A DNA stretch of 64,000 nucleotides, from assembly GCF_002210295.1 (NCBI RefSeq), contig NZ_MWQH01000009.1:1-64000 (forward strand), written 5' to 3'. Made by a program: the position numbers and the translations under genes. Position 1 is the first letter of the stretch. Every line of letters starts with the position of its first letter. Of this stretch, positions 44,558 to 53,553 are shown piece by piece. The notes under the pieces were generated by a model. It searched no databases and had not been told where the DNA came from. It was given only the letters and a program-made list of their open reading frames with translations. Origin of the DNA: Fibrobacter sp. UWB5 (lineage in GTDB: Bacteria > Fibrobacterota > Fibrobacteria > Fibrobacterales > Fibrobacteraceae).

Positions 44558-45430
44558 TCAGTCAACGGTATATTCGTTGGGCAACATATAGGCAAGCGGG
44601 TTCACCGGGCTATTGCGGACCCAGACCTCGTAATGGAGGTGCGGACCCACGGAGCGGCCGGTATTACCCATATAACCAATCACCTGGTAGCGGTGCAAGT
44701 ACTGGCCCGGATGCACAATAGACAGCTGCATGTGACCGTAGCGTGTCTTGATGCCGTTTCCGTGGTCAATCGTTACATAGTTACCGAAGGTCGAACTCAA
44801 CTGGGCGACTTCCACCACGCCATCGGCAGGGGCGTAAATCGGGGTCCAGCGTTCGTTTGCGATATCCACACCCTGGTGCATCTTGCCGACTTCACCCGTC
44901 ACCGGATGGATACGGGGGCCGAAAGCCGAAGCGTAGCGGCCGTTAGTCGGAGAAATGGACGGAATAAAGCGCCACATGTAGTGCTTCTGGTCCATGAACT
45001 TGTTCAGGGTACGGAAAGACGAGTCATTGTTCGCAAGCTTGCCCTGAATACGCTGGGCGGTTTCGCCGAGCATGGACATGCGTTCGTAGACCGGGGACGT
45101 CTTGCGGAGCAAAAGGGAATTGGGGCTCACAGAACCACCGGTACCGAGTTCACGGGAACCCTTGTCCTGGGTCGGCAGTCCAAAGCTTGCATAAAGGCGG
45201 TTTTCGTCGGAGAAGAAAGAAGCCGTGGTGTTCGACAGGTAGTCGAGGGTCCCCTGAATCTGGGACATTTCCTTGTCGAGCTTCTGGCGTTCGTTCAACT
45301 GATGGTTCAAGATGCCGTCGTAAATCGTGGTCGAAACCATCTGGACGACAAACAACAATACACCGATCGCAACAAAGATCCGAAGCACGGGCCATGCCTT
45401 GAAAAGGAACACCGGCATGTGGACGGTCAT
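44558..45430 (-). CDS. Membrane-anchored M23 (LytM-type) metallopeptidase
   Basis: The 290-residue protein has one N-terminal TM helix (about 12-34) and a helical, partly coiled-coil region (about 40-140). The C-terminal peptidase M23 domain has zinc ligands in MHQGVDIA (near 182) and HLHYEVW (near 262). It should cut peptidoglycan cross-bridges or regulate an amidase in the periplasm. The frame is open upstream to 45538, but the added 36 residues look non-coding. ATG 45430 starts a normal short cytoplasmic tail and the TM helix; the start is nevertheless uncertain. Confidence 0.85.
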   Translation of the reverse strand: MTVHMPVFLFKAWPVLRIFVAIGVLLFVVQMVSTTIYDGILNHQLNERQKLDKEMSQIQGTLDYLSNTTASFFSDENRLYASFGLPTQDKGSRELGTGGSVSPNSLLLRKTSPVYERMSMLGETAQRIQGKLANNDSSFRTLNKFMDQKHYMWRFIPSISPTNGRYASAFGPRIHPVTGEVGKMHQGVDIANERWTPIYAPADGVVEVAQLSSTFGNYVTIDHGNGIKTRYGHMQLSIVHPGQYLHRYQVIGYMGNTGRSVGPHLHYEVWVRNSPVNPLAYMLPNEYTVD

Positions 45431-45619
45431 CGACTTCGAGGAGTTCTGGAAGTGTATGGTTGTCTTATAAAAATTCACGGGCGAAAAGATAGCAAAAAGG
45501 TTTTGTGTGGCAATGTAAAATAGTGTGATGCGAAGCACTCAACGGCCAAACCGCTCCAAAAACGCCATTTTCGGGCTAAAAACGGCAAAAGAGTGACTTT
45601 TCCGGAATAAAAAAGTAAC

Positions 45620-45653
45620 TTTACACAGGGTGTAAAAACAGGGATTTTTACAC
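45620..45653 (-). terminator. Two mutually exclusive hairpins at the end of the Nif3-like gene
   Basis: GTGTAAAAA (45630-45638) can pair with TTTTTACAC (45645-45653), a perfect 9-bp stem containing the stop codon, or with TTTACAC (45620-45626). A minus-strand T-run follows. It is probably a terminator, with an alternative fold. Confidence 0.5.
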
Positions 45654-46412
45654 TTCATTATCGATATCGATAAAGGTAGCCGGGATACCCAGTTCGGCCT
45701 GGATTTTGGCAGCCAGGGCTCGCACGCCGAATATTTCGGTACGGTGGTGGCCGCAGCTGAACAAGTTGAAGCCCAGTTCTTCGCAGGCGATGGGGACCGC
45801 CTCCTTGATTTCGCCGGTCACGAAGGCGTCGCAACCGAGGGCGATAGCCTCTTCGATGGCGGGAGCGCCGGCAGAGCCGCTGCAGACGGCGAGTTTTTTA
45901 ATGGCGGGCTTGCCGTAACGGAGGGCGTGCTGCACACCATGTTCGAACACCTTGCCGCTGAGGGCCTGGAATTCGTCGAGGGCGACGGGGACCGCAAACT
46001 CCCCCACGACTCCGATGGTCCGTTCGCCTTCGCGGAGGAACCCTTCCACATTTTGGAGTCCGAAAGCGTTGGCTATCAAGATGTTATTCCCCACTTCCAT
46101 GTGGCCGTCGAGCGGCAGGTGGAAGCCGTAAAGCGAAATCCCGTTCTGCATCAGGCGGCGCATGCGCTCGCCGAACTTGCCCACGAGCACGCGGTTTTCG
46201 CCCTGCCAGAATCCGTTCGGATGATGGACGATAATGCAGTCGGCCTTATTTTCGATGGCGGCATCAATCAGGCGGTCGCGGAAAGAGACGCCCGTGACGA
46301 TTCGGCTGACCTTGTCGGAGGCTTCGACGCAAAGGCCGTCGACACAGTAATCCTTAAAAAGCTTGGGTTCAAGCAGGTTGTCTAGCCATGTCGAGAATTC
46401 GGAAATTTGCAT
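45648..46412 (-). CDS. Nif3/YbgI-family dinuclear metal protein
   Basis: The 254-residue protein belongs to the Nif3-like family (GTP cyclohydrolase I type 2 homologue by old naming). Metal ligands are visible in IIVHHPNGFW (H63/H64), HLPLDGHMEVGNN and the C-terminal SCGHHRTE. The family forms hexamers with a two-metal centre; the physiological reaction is unsettled. The frame opens at 46475, but ATG 46412 has GAGG 7 nt upstream. A TATATTTT box lies 21 nt upstream. Confidence 0.9.
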   Translation of the reverse strand: MQISEFSTWLDNLLEPKLFKDYCVDGLCVEASDKVSRIVTGVSFRDRLIDAAIENKADCIIVHHPNGFWQGENRVLVGKFGERMRRLMQNGISLYGFHLPLDGHMEVGNNILIANAFGLQNVEGFLREGERTIGVVGEFAVPVALDEFQALSGKVFEHGVQHALRYGKPAIKKLAVCSGSAGAPAIEEAIALGCDAFVTGEIKEAVPIACEELGFNLFSCGHHRTEIFGVRALAAKIQAELGIPATFIDIDNEV

Positions 46413-46433
46413 CGGGGACCTCTTTTTTTGCCT

Positions 46434-46441
46434 AAAATATA
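46434..46441 (-). promoter_or_regulatory. Candidate TATATTTT promoter box for the Nif3-like gene
   Basis: Minus-strand TATATTTT lies 21 nt before the ATG at 46412, leaving space for GAGG. Confidence 0.45.
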
Positions 46442-46489
46442 AATATCGGGCGCGGGAGTCGCGGGACCTTATCACAAGAGTCGCGGGAA

Positions 46490-49400
46490 CTAGAGTCGTC
46501 CGAAACGGCCCTTGAGTTTGGCGAGGGCATCGACTTCGATTACGTCTTCGGAATCGTCGCCCTTGCGCTTGAACTTGAGCACTTCGAAACCTTCGAGCAT
46601 GGCACAGGCCTGCAGGTAGAGTTCCGGGTATTCGGGCTCGTCTTGCGAAAGGCGTTCCATCTTGGAAAGCAGGTCGCGGGCGTTTTTGAGCTCGTGGTCC
46701 TTCATGAAGCGGGCCTTGAGGAAGGGCCGGAACTTTTCGCGGAGGGCCTTGACCGAAAGGTCTGGGCGGTCCGCGGACTGAGGCGTGACGACGGAAATAC
46801 GGCTGTTCTGGCCTTCTGGAGCACCGATTTGCGAGGCAAGCGCACTAATTTGCGAGGCAAGTGCGCCGGCGAGGACGGAAATTCGCTCGAAAAGCGTGTT
46901 TTCGGGGCCATCAGGCGAATAAAGCTCGATGATTTTGACGATGAACTTATGACCAGCGGTCAATGCGGCGATGGCGTCGCGGGCGTGGTCACCGCCCTGG
47001 CGCATGGCAACCGAGAATTCGCGAAGGATGTCCCAATACTTTACGAACACCTCGGCACCGAGAAGCGCCGACTCGTACGTGGCACGCACCAGGGCGAGGC
47101 GAACTTCGTCATCTTCGCTGCGCGAGGTCGCCGCGAGATTCTTGAAATCGTTGATTTTCTTGCCGCGGGAAAATTCCAGGCCGGTAAAGCGTACGCAGCG
47201 GTTCGCATCCAGATGGTCGGCGACGAGTGATTTGAGAGCCCAAGCTTTGAGCGCCGTCTTGAATCCGTCGGAATAGAGGCCGCCGGTTTCGAGCAGATTC
47301 AGGCGGTCGGCAATGAGGGCCTGCGCGGCAGCTTCGGACGTTTCGGGCGCGGTTGCGTCGACCGAGGAATTTGCGCGACCTTCTACCCGCTTGCGGAAGT
47401 TCTGCCAGAAGGCGGATTCTGCCGGAGTCATGAGGGCCGATTCGCCGAGGCGCCAGCCAAAGCGCATGTCGCCCAGCGCAAAATCGATGCCAAAGGTCAC
47501 CACAATCGGGCGGACCGCAGCAAACAAATTGAAACTCCCCCATTCGGGGTTGATTTCGCAGGCAAACTTTTCCGGGAAGCCGGTCTTGAAAATCTTGGCA
47601 TGCAGGCGCAGGTGGTTTTCCTTTTCGGGCGTCACGGTCGGAATGTCGCAATCCAGCTGCTTGATTCCGGCAAAGACTTCGTACAGCGAGACCATGGGCG
47701 ACTTGTGCGGGGTCGCTTTAAGGCGATCACAGAAAGCGTCATCAATGAAAGTCCGGCGATTTTCGAGCTGCTTTTTGGCGGCCTTGGGCATTTCGCGCAC
47801 GATAGATTCAATCATCCATTCGCGCCACTGGTGAATGGAAAGCGCGAGTTTTGCAGGCGTCACCTGCGGAATCAAGTCATAAGGCAAGTCCAGCGTAATG
47901 CCATCGTATTCCTTGGTAGCATCAAAAACCATCTCGCCCACGACCATGCGGCTGGACCCGTCGAGACATTCGATTCGGAACTGTTCGAGGGAACCGCCGA
48001 GCTGCGGTTCCTGCGGCTTGGGACCCTTTTTCTTGTCGCCCTTCGCCAAGGCATCAAAGGCGCGATTGCTGAAGCCCGAATCTGTATAGCTGACACCCGA
48101 TTCGTTCTGATCTAGCCAGAATTTGGCGTCGAATTTCAGGAACTGGTCGGTATGTTCGCGGATGTAGTCCTTGAGCGTCTTGATGGAATTGACCCGCGGG
48201 GCAATGCGCACGTAGTAATCGACCAAGGCGTCTTCGCTGGGGGCGAGCCCGAATTGGCGTTTGCGGGCTTCGAGCCCGTGCAAGTCTTCGACCACGCGCT
48301 CGTTGTGGGTCATGAAGGCAAACGGGCGTGCCATTTGCCCGAGCACCACAGCCTCGCGCCAGAATATTTCGGCACATTCGTCCGGATTTACGCGGGCGTA
48401 ATCCACTCGGTGGCCGCGACTGATCACGAGGCCCCTGAAACTTACTTCTTCGACGGCTTCCACGAATCCGCGTTCCTGATTCCAGGTCGGCATGAACCAG
48501 CGGCGGGTGCAGAACGGTTCTGCCACCTGCATGATCCATTCGGGCTTGATTTCGGCGCCCTTGTTCAGGAATATGCGACTCGTTTCGCGAACTTCAGCGC
48601 TAAAGAGCCATTCTACGCTCTTGCCGTAAAGGTCACTGCCCGGGAACACATGAGTCTCTCGCCCGCTTACCAGACGGTAGCAACCGTTTTCGATGTCGCG
48701 GCGGGCAACGCCCCCCAGGAATCCGGAAAGGAGTGCGATGTGCAAGTTGTCGGCATGGAAACTTTCAAGCGGGCATTCGCGCTTGTCGAACTTGACATCG
48801 AGGATGCGACCGAATTGCTCATACAAATCAATCCATTCGCGGCAACGCAAGAAATGCATGCTGAACTTGTCGCAGAATTTGCGGAGCTTGTTCCAGGATT
48901 TGCCATCCCATTCGGCGCAGAAGGCATTCCACATGCTTATAAAAGTCAAAAAATCGCTCTTGTGCCCCGCAAACTTGCGGTGCAGCTGGCGGATTCGGGT
49001 GCGTTCCGGCTCTTCGCCAGGGACAACGCGTGGGTCCTGAATGCTTAAGGCCGAGCAGACGATGAGCGCCGGCTGCAAGACGCCCGCTTCTCGGGCCCGC
49101 AAAAGCACAGCCGAAAGCGCCACGTCCATGGGGAGCCGCGTCATTTCGCGGCCAAGCTTAGTCACATGACCGCTGGAATTGTCCGCAGTCAACGCGCCGA
49201 GTTCGAAAAGCGTCTTGTACGCGCCGCGGAATGCCGAATGCGGCGGCGATTGCAAGAACGGGAAGTTTTCCAGTTCAAGCCCGAGGCTTCTGAGTTGCAA
49301 AACGACGTTCGCGAGATTACTGCGCCGGATTTCCGGCTCCGTAAACTCGTCACGCTTCTCGAATTCTTCAGGCGAATAAAGTCGAATACAGACGCCAGGC

Positions 49401-50446
49401 TTGACGCGCCCCGCGCGCCCTGTGCGCTGCCGGGCACTCGCCTTCGAAATTTCTTCGACCGGGAGCCCCTGGATTCTCGACTGGGCATTGTATCGCGAGA
49501 TGCGGGCCATGCCCGTATCGACCACGTAGGCAATTCCCGGAATCGTGAGTGAAGTTTCGGCAATGTTCGTGGCAAGCACCACGCGAGTCTTGCCCGAATT
49601 CTTGAAAATGCGGCGTTGTTCTTCGGGACTCATGCGCCCGAAAAGCGGGAGCACGTCGAAAGTCGCGCTGTCCAGTTCGTGGGCCAACTCCCCCGCTAAA
49701 TCCTGAATGTCGCGCTCGGTCGGCAAAAAGCAAAGCAAATGGTCGCGGTGGCGGGATTCCAAATCGAGAATTGCGTCGCGGGCTTCGTCCAGCAAGCCGG
49801 AATCACCCTTTCCGCTAATATCGAGCGCCGCCCGCTCTGCCGCACTGCCGTCAAAGAAATACTCAATGTCGACCGGGTACATGCGGCCCTCGGCTTCGAG
49901 CACGCAACTGTTGTCATAAAATTCTTCGAAGAGCTTGGCATCCAGCGTTGCCGAGGCCACAATCAGCTTGAACTCGGGGCGGGCCTGCAAAACCGTCTTG
50001 AAAATGCCAAGCAAGATATCGATATTCAGCGAGCGTTCGTGGGCTTCGTCAATCACGACCGCCGAATACTGGCGAAAAAGCCTGTCGCGGCGGAATTCCT
50101 GCAGCAGGATACCATCGGTCATGACCTTGATGGGGGCATCGCTCTGGCCTTGTTCCCAGAAACGAATCTTGGTGCTGACGAGCGTTTCGTCTTTCAGTTC
50201 TTCACGCAGGCGGTCCGCAATGGAGATTGCGGCCAAGCGCCTCGGCTCCGTGACGCCGATTTTGAATGATTGCGTCTTCTCACTCGAGTTTGCGAACCAC
50301 TCTAAAAGAAATTTCGGGAGCTGCGTCGACTTTCCGGAACCGGTGTCTGCCTTGACAATCACCACCTGATGCTTTTCGAGCATCTCAAAAAATTCTTCCC
50401 GATGTTCAACGACGGGAAGCTCTGGGTAGTCGATTTTTAGACTCAT
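46490..50446 (-). CDS. hrpA: ATP-dependent RNA helicase HrpA
   Basis: This 1318-residue DEAH-box helicase matches the usual HrpA length of about 1300. Walker A ADTGSGKST is at 33-41, DEAH at 133-136, the SAT motif near 165 and QRTGRAGR near 350. The helicase-associated domain and the long HrpA-specific C-terminal region (about 600-1300) follow. In E. coli HrpA rescues stalled or collided ribosomes; the same role is inferred. Its ATG overlaps the stop codon of a 46-residue zinc-ribbon gene (ATGA), so the two are translationally coupled downstream of rfbD. Confidence 0.93.
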   Translation of the reverse strand: MSLKIDYPELPVVEHREEFFEMLEKHQVVIVKADTGSGKSTQLPKFLLEWFANSSEKTQSFKIGVTEPRRLAAISIADRLREELKDETLVSTKIRFWEQGQSDAPIKVMTDGILLQEFRRDRLFRQYSAVVIDEAHERSLNIDILLGIFKTVLQARPEFKLIVASATLDAKLFEEFYDNSCVLEAEGRMYPVDIEYFFDGSAAERAALDISGKGDSGLLDEARDAILDLESRHRDHLLCFLPTERDIQDLAGELAHELDSATFDVLPLFGRMSPEEQRRIFKNSGKTRVVLATNIAETSLTIPGIAYVVDTGMARISRYNAQSRIQGLPVEEISKASARQRTGRAGRVKPGVCIRLYSPEEFEKRDEFTEPEIRRSNLANVVLQLRSLGLELENFPFLQSPPHSAFRGAYKTLFELGALTADNSSGHVTKLGREMTRLPMDVALSAVLLRAREAGVLQPALIVCSALSIQDPRVVPGEEPERTRIRQLHRKFAGHKSDFLTFISMWNAFCAEWDGKSWNKLRKFCDKFSMHFLRCREWIDLYEQFGRILDVKFDKRECPLESFHADNLHIALLSGFLGGVARRDIENGCYRLVSGRETHVFPGSDLYGKSVEWLFSAEVRETSRIFLNKGAEIKPEWIMQVAEPFCTRRWFMPTWNQERGFVEAVEEVSFRGLVISRGHRVDYARVNPDECAEIFWREAVVLGQMARPFAFMTHNERVVEDLHGLEARKRQFGLAPSEDALVDYYVRIAPRVNSIKTLKDYIREHTDQFLKFDAKFWLDQNESGVSYTDSGFSNRAFDALAKGDKKKGPKPQEPQLGGSLEQFRIECLDGSSRMVVGEMVFDATKEYDGITLDLPYDLIPQVTPAKLALSIHQWREWMIESIVREMPKAAKKQLENRRTFIDDAFCDRLKATPHKSPMVSLYEVFAGIKQLDCDIPTVTPEKENHLRLHAKIFKTGFPEKFACEINPEWGSFNLFAAVRPIVVTFGIDFALGDMRFGWRLGESALMTPAESAFWQNFRKRVEGRANSSVDATAPETSEAAAQALIADRLNLLETGGLYSDGFKTALKAWALKSLVADHLDANRCVRFTGLEFSRGKKINDFKNLAATSRSEDDEVRLALVRATYESALLGAEVFVKYWDILREFSVAMRQGGDHARDAIAALTAGHKFIVKIIELYSPDGPENTLFERISVLAGALASQISALASQIGAPEGQNSRISVVTPQSADRPDLSVKALREKFRPFLKARFMKDHELKNARDLLSKMERLSQDEPEYPELYLQACAMLEGFEVLKFKRKGDDSEDVIEVDALAKLKGRFGRL

Positions 50447-50583
50447 TCCTTAATATGACCGCACTTGTCGCAGGTCAGCTTGTAGCTGTTATCGGGGTCG
50501 ACGACCATCACGCCATCGCATTCCGGAACTTCGCACGGGAGTTCGCCAGGCATGACTTCGCGGTACGTTTCTTTTTCAGCCAT
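50443..50583 (-). CDS. 46-residue zinc-ribbon-like small protein
   Basis: This short frame starts at ATG 50583, three bases after the rfbD stop, and ends in an ATGA overlap with hrpA. The protein has two cysteine pairs, C17-x4-C22 and C38-x2-C41, separated by a VMVVDPDNSYKLT strand. That is the pattern of a single zinc ribbon. Acidic residues dominate the N-terminus. Tight packing on both sides argues strongly that it is translated. Function is unknown; a small nucleic-acid- or protein-binding module is possible. It is easily missed because of its length. Confidence 0.8.
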   Translation of the reverse strand: MAEKETYREVMPGELPCEVPECDGVMVVDPDNSYKLTCDKCGHIKE

Positions 50584-50586
50584 CGT

Positions 50587-51501
50587 TTATTCTCCGATTT
50601 CCTTGAGGTAGCGAGCGAGGGCGTCTTGCCAGGTCGGGAGCGGCTTGAAACCGTTTGCGACGAGCTTGCTCTTGTCGAGGCGGCTGTTGAAGGGGCGCGC
50701 GGCCTTGCTCAGGCCATATTCGGCGGTGGTTACCGGCAGCACCTTGGTAGAAAGGCCTGCCTGCTTGTAAATTTCGCAGGTAAAGTCGTACCAGCTGATG
50801 AATCCGCCTTCGTTGGTGGCGTGGTAGTAGCCGTACTTTTCGGTTTCGTTCATGTCCACGAGCAGGCGCGAAAGGTCCAGCGTGTAGGTGGGCGTGCCGA
50901 TCTGGTCGTTCACCACGCGCACGGTATCGTGAGTCTTGCCCACGTTCAGCATGGTCTTGATAAAATTCTTGCCGTTCAGGCCGAACACCCAAGCGATTCG
51001 CACAATGAAGTACTTGTCAAGCGTATTGGCGACGGCGAGTTCGCCTTCGAGCTTGGTCTGGCCGTAAACGTTGAGAGGTTTGTAATCTTTGCAGTCGGGC
51101 TGCCAGGGTTCCGTGCCCTGACCGTCGAACACGTAGTCGGTGCTAATATAGGTCATCTTGCAGCCGAGCTTTTTGCAGGCGTTGGCGATGTTCTGGGTAC
51201 CGCCGGCGTTTACCGCGCGGACTTTTGCCACATTCGCATCGTCTTCGGCCATGTCGACTGCAGTCCATGCGGCGCAGTGAATCACGGCATCGGGCTTGAT
51301 TTCAGAAAGAGCCTTGTCAACCGCGGCAGAGTCTGTAATGTCGAGCTGCACGTAAGGCATGGTCGTGACGGCAGAACCGTCAGCCACACCGCTATAGGCA
51401 GGCGCCATATCGGAACCGACACCCGTATGACCGCGCTTTGCAAGTTCATTCATTACATCATGGCCCAGCTGGCCACCAACACCTGTCACAAAGAATTTCA
51501 T
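50587..51501 (-). CDS. rfbD: dTDP-4-dehydrorhamnose reductase RfbD
   Basis: This 304-residue SDR enzyme makes dTDP-L-rhamnose for surface polysaccharides. The cofactor motif GVGGQLG is at 7-13. STDYVFDG and catalytic YGQTK follow in the expected order, then the C-terminal SRLDKSKL segment. GAGG lies before the ATG, and a TATATTTC box lies 16 nt upstream. rfbA, rfbB and rfbC are not in the window; instead the gene heads a unit with the zinc-ribbon protein and hrpA. Confidence 0.93.
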   Translation of the reverse strand: MKFFVTGVGGQLGHDVMNELAKRGHTGVGSDMAPAYSGVADGSAVTTMPYVQLDITDSAAVDKALSEIKPDAVIHCAAWTAVDMAEDDANVAKVRAVNAGGTQNIANACKKLGCKMTYISTDYVFDGQGTEPWQPDCKDYKPLNVYGQTKLEGELAVANTLDKYFIVRIAWVFGLNGKNFIKTMLNVGKTHDTVRVVNDQIGTPTYTLDLSRLLVDMNETEKYGYYHATNEGGFISWYDFTCEIYKQAGLSTKVLPVTTAEYGLSKAARPFNSRLDKSKLVANGFKPLPTWQDALARYLKEIGE

Positions 51502-51517
51502 AGTAAAACCTCAGAGA

Positions 51518-51525
51518 GAAATATA
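51518..51525 (-). promoter_or_regulatory. Candidate TATATTTC promoter box for rfbD
   Basis: Minus-strand TATATTTC lies 16 nt before the ATG at 51501. Confidence 0.4.
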
Positions 51526-51541
51526 GTATTTACGAGAAGCT

Positions 51542-51565
51542 GATGCTGACTTTCGTCAGCATGAC
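51542..51565 (-). repeat. GTCAT-palindrome repeat
   Basis: On the minus strand GTCATGCTGACGAAAGTCAG continues to CATC. The arms ATGCTGAC and GTCAGCAT are perfect. Confidence 0.8.
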
Positions 51566-51639
51566 AGTAGGCAAACAATGCTGATGCAGACCGAAGCCTG
51601 TCCTGAAAAATGTCGGCCAAGAAAGCCTTCGCAAGAGTG

Positions 51640-51735
51640 CGCAAATGAGTGTCGCAGCGGCAAGTTTACTTGCCGATATGACCGAATGCAGCCACGGACG
51701 CCGCAGGCGTCAACTCCGAGCTGGGGTCTCTCCTT
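51640..51735. other. Gene-free stretch with second copy of the two-hairpin element
   Basis: The 385 bases between rfbD and the GH11 gene hold no credible gene. Here CGGCAAG-TTTA-CTTGCCG (first hairpin), ATATGACCGA..GCAGC..CGG (linker) and GACGCC-GCAG-GGCGTC-like arms (second hairpin) follow in the same order as at 16830-16900. Confidence 0.5.
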
Positions 51736-51748
51736 ACGAAGACCATGC

Positions 51749-51776
51749 GCACTAAGCACTAAAAGTGCTAAGTGCT
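51749..51776. repeat. GTGCTAA heptamer inverted repeat
   Basis: GCACTAAGCACT and AGTGCTAAGTGCT form an inverted repeat with one mismatch. The unit GTGCTAA differs by one base from the GTTCTAA heptamer at 5585. Confidence 0.75.
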
Positions 51777-51822
51777 GTCCGCCCTCCCGCATATAAAAAA
51801 GATTGTTTTGCCTACATAAAGA

Positions 51823-51846
51823 AACGTCTCGCTTTCGCGAGACGTT
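51823..51846 (-). terminator. Intrinsic terminator after the GH11-CBM6 gene
   Basis: AACGTCTCGC / GCGAGACGTT is a perfect 10-bp stem. On the minus strand it is followed by TCTTT. Confidence 0.8.
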
Positions 51847-51886
51847 CCTCATCATCCACAATATAGGAGCATTTGGATGTTAAGTA

Positions 51887-53377
51887 TTAGCGAGTCACAC
51901 GCACCTGGGTGAGCTTGCCACCCTGCTTGACCATGTAGACACCGGTCTGCTGGAACTTGGCAAAGAGAGCGTCAGAGATGGATGCGCCGGCGACAACTTC
52001 AACCTTGCCGAGAGCGCGACCCTGCATATCGAACACCTGGTAGGTCTTGCCCGTAGCGTTCAGGCGGAGGTCGGCTGCGATAGCCTGCGGTTCGCCACCA
52101 TCCTTGCTGAACTTGACGTAGTCCACGTTGGTGTTTGCAGAAGCAATCGTAATGCGGAGTACATGTTCACCCTTGGTAAGGGTTGCCTTGCCCGTTGCCT
52201 TTTCATAGGTATCCCAGTCGTTTTCAGTACCAGTGAAGGAAAGCGAAGCGAGAGACTTACCGTCCAAGGAAAGGTTCAACTTACCGGCGCCGGAACCATT
52301 GGAGACGTTTGCTTCGACATCGTATTCGCCATCGGCTTCGACATCGATCGTGTATTCGTACCATTCTTCGGCATTGGTATAACCGATAGCCTTACCGGTA
52401 CCGCCATCCACGACAGCAGCCTGGTAATCCGTTCCACGATAGGTATAGACTTCATCCGTGGCTTCTCCGTTACCCAGATCTTCATAGGAAACACCGCTGT
52501 TGCCTTCGTCGAAGTTTTCGGCTTCAACAGTACCCGGAACCTTAGCCTTTACACCCTTGTACGGCTGACGCTCAATCTTTTTCGGCGGTTCAGGCGGAAC
52601 ATATTCGCCTACATAAACGCGAGCATGGGGGAAGTCCATACGGCCATTGCGAACTTCGCCATTGACGTTGCCCGCTTCACCAAGCACCTTGGCTTCATAG
52701 AGCACGCCCATTTCCAAGCCCATCTTTTCCCACTGTCTCATGTGTTCGGAAATATTGATGGAGCCGCAGTCACGCGGAGAAGTACGGACACTGAAGTACT
52801 GGTAGAACTGCACGTTGCCGCTGTTCTTAATAGCCGGACCCGTACGGGTATTGCGGTAAACCGTATAAGTACCGCCATCAACTGTAATGGTACCCTTTCT
52901 TTCGTTACCGATCCAGCTACCCGGCATATCGTTAGCGAGGGTGTTATCGATCACGTAGTATTCGACCAATCTGCTGGCCGTTCCAGAAACGCCTTCCATC
53001 CAGCCGTACACACCAATGTAGGAGTAACCCACATTTTGTGCCGGAGACTTCACGAGCTTGAATTCGGCAATCATGTCGCCATCAAGCTGCTTATAAGTTT
53101 TGTTACTACCAAGGGAAAGACCGGCGCGGCAGAGATAGTCCTTGGCTCCCGTAATGGAACAATCCATGGAACCATCGCTATAGAACGTAGCACTGCCACC
53201 ATGGCCGTTTTCGTCCCAGAGTTCGTAACCGATATCGCCGATTTTACCAGTCTGGTTCGAAGTAATCGTCACTTTCTGGCCGGAATGAGATGCATTGCTG
53301 CAGAAATCCTGAGCAAACGCTCCGGACATACCAAGGGCTAGAACAAGCCCTGTTTTAACAAAAAGATTGGATTTCAT
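51887..53377 (-). CDS. Secreted GH11 endo-1,4-beta-xylanase with CBM6
   Basis: The 496-residue enzyme hydrolyses xylan. A signal peptide (1-22) precedes a GH11 jelly roll (24-256), with nucleophile E139 in LVEYYVID and acid/base E234 in LGEAGN. A CBM6 (about 279-408; EAENFDEG and VDYVKFS) probably binds xylan or cellulose. A C-terminal tail (about 420-496; YQVFDMQGRALGKVEV and YMVKQGGKLTQVRV) matches that of XynC next door and resembles sorting domains. The catalytic domain is nearly the same as domain A of XynC: I count about 20 differences over about 235 residues. AAGGAG precedes the ATG. Confidence 0.93.
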   Translation of the reverse strand: MKSNLFVKTGLVLALGMSGAFAQDFCSNASHSGQKVTITSNQTGKIGDIGYELWDENGHGGSATFYSDGSMDCSITGAKDYLCRAGLSLGSNKTYKQLDGDMIAEFKLVKSPAQNVGYSYIGVYGWMEGVSGTASRLVEYYVIDNTLANDMPGSWIGNERKGTITVDGGTYTVYRNTRTGPAIKNSGNVQFYQYFSVRTSPRDCGSINISEHMRQWEKMGLEMGVLYEAKVLGEAGNVNGEVRNGRMDFPHARVYVGEYVPPEPPKKIERQPYKGVKAKVPGTVEAENFDEGNSGVSYEDLGNGEATDEVYTYRGTDYQAAVVDGGTGKAIGYTNAEEWYEYTIDVEADGEYDVEANVSNGSGAGKLNLSLDGKSLASLSFTGTENDWDTYEKATGKATLTKGEHVLRITIASANTNVDYVKFSKDGGEPQAIAADLRLNATGKTYQVFDMQGRALGKVEVVAGASISDALFAKFQQTGVYMVKQGGKLTQVRVTR

Positions 53378-53553
53378 GGTATACTCCTTAAGAAAAATCC
53401 CGTTTTAACCTCTAATCCAAAATTATATCCATTTAGTCTAATTTGGAATAGCATCCATATAAATGGCGTTGTTGTAAAAAACAACACCGAATTGGCTTTT
53501 TCTTACACAAAAAGGCCAATTTTAGGACTTAAAGCCGAGTTTTTCTCCGCACA

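Noticed and set aside
51556-51861. A 101-codon minus-strand frame upstream of rfbD
   Set aside because: It runs through a terminator, a heptamer inverted repeat and a GTCAT repeat; composition is unlike the neighbours.
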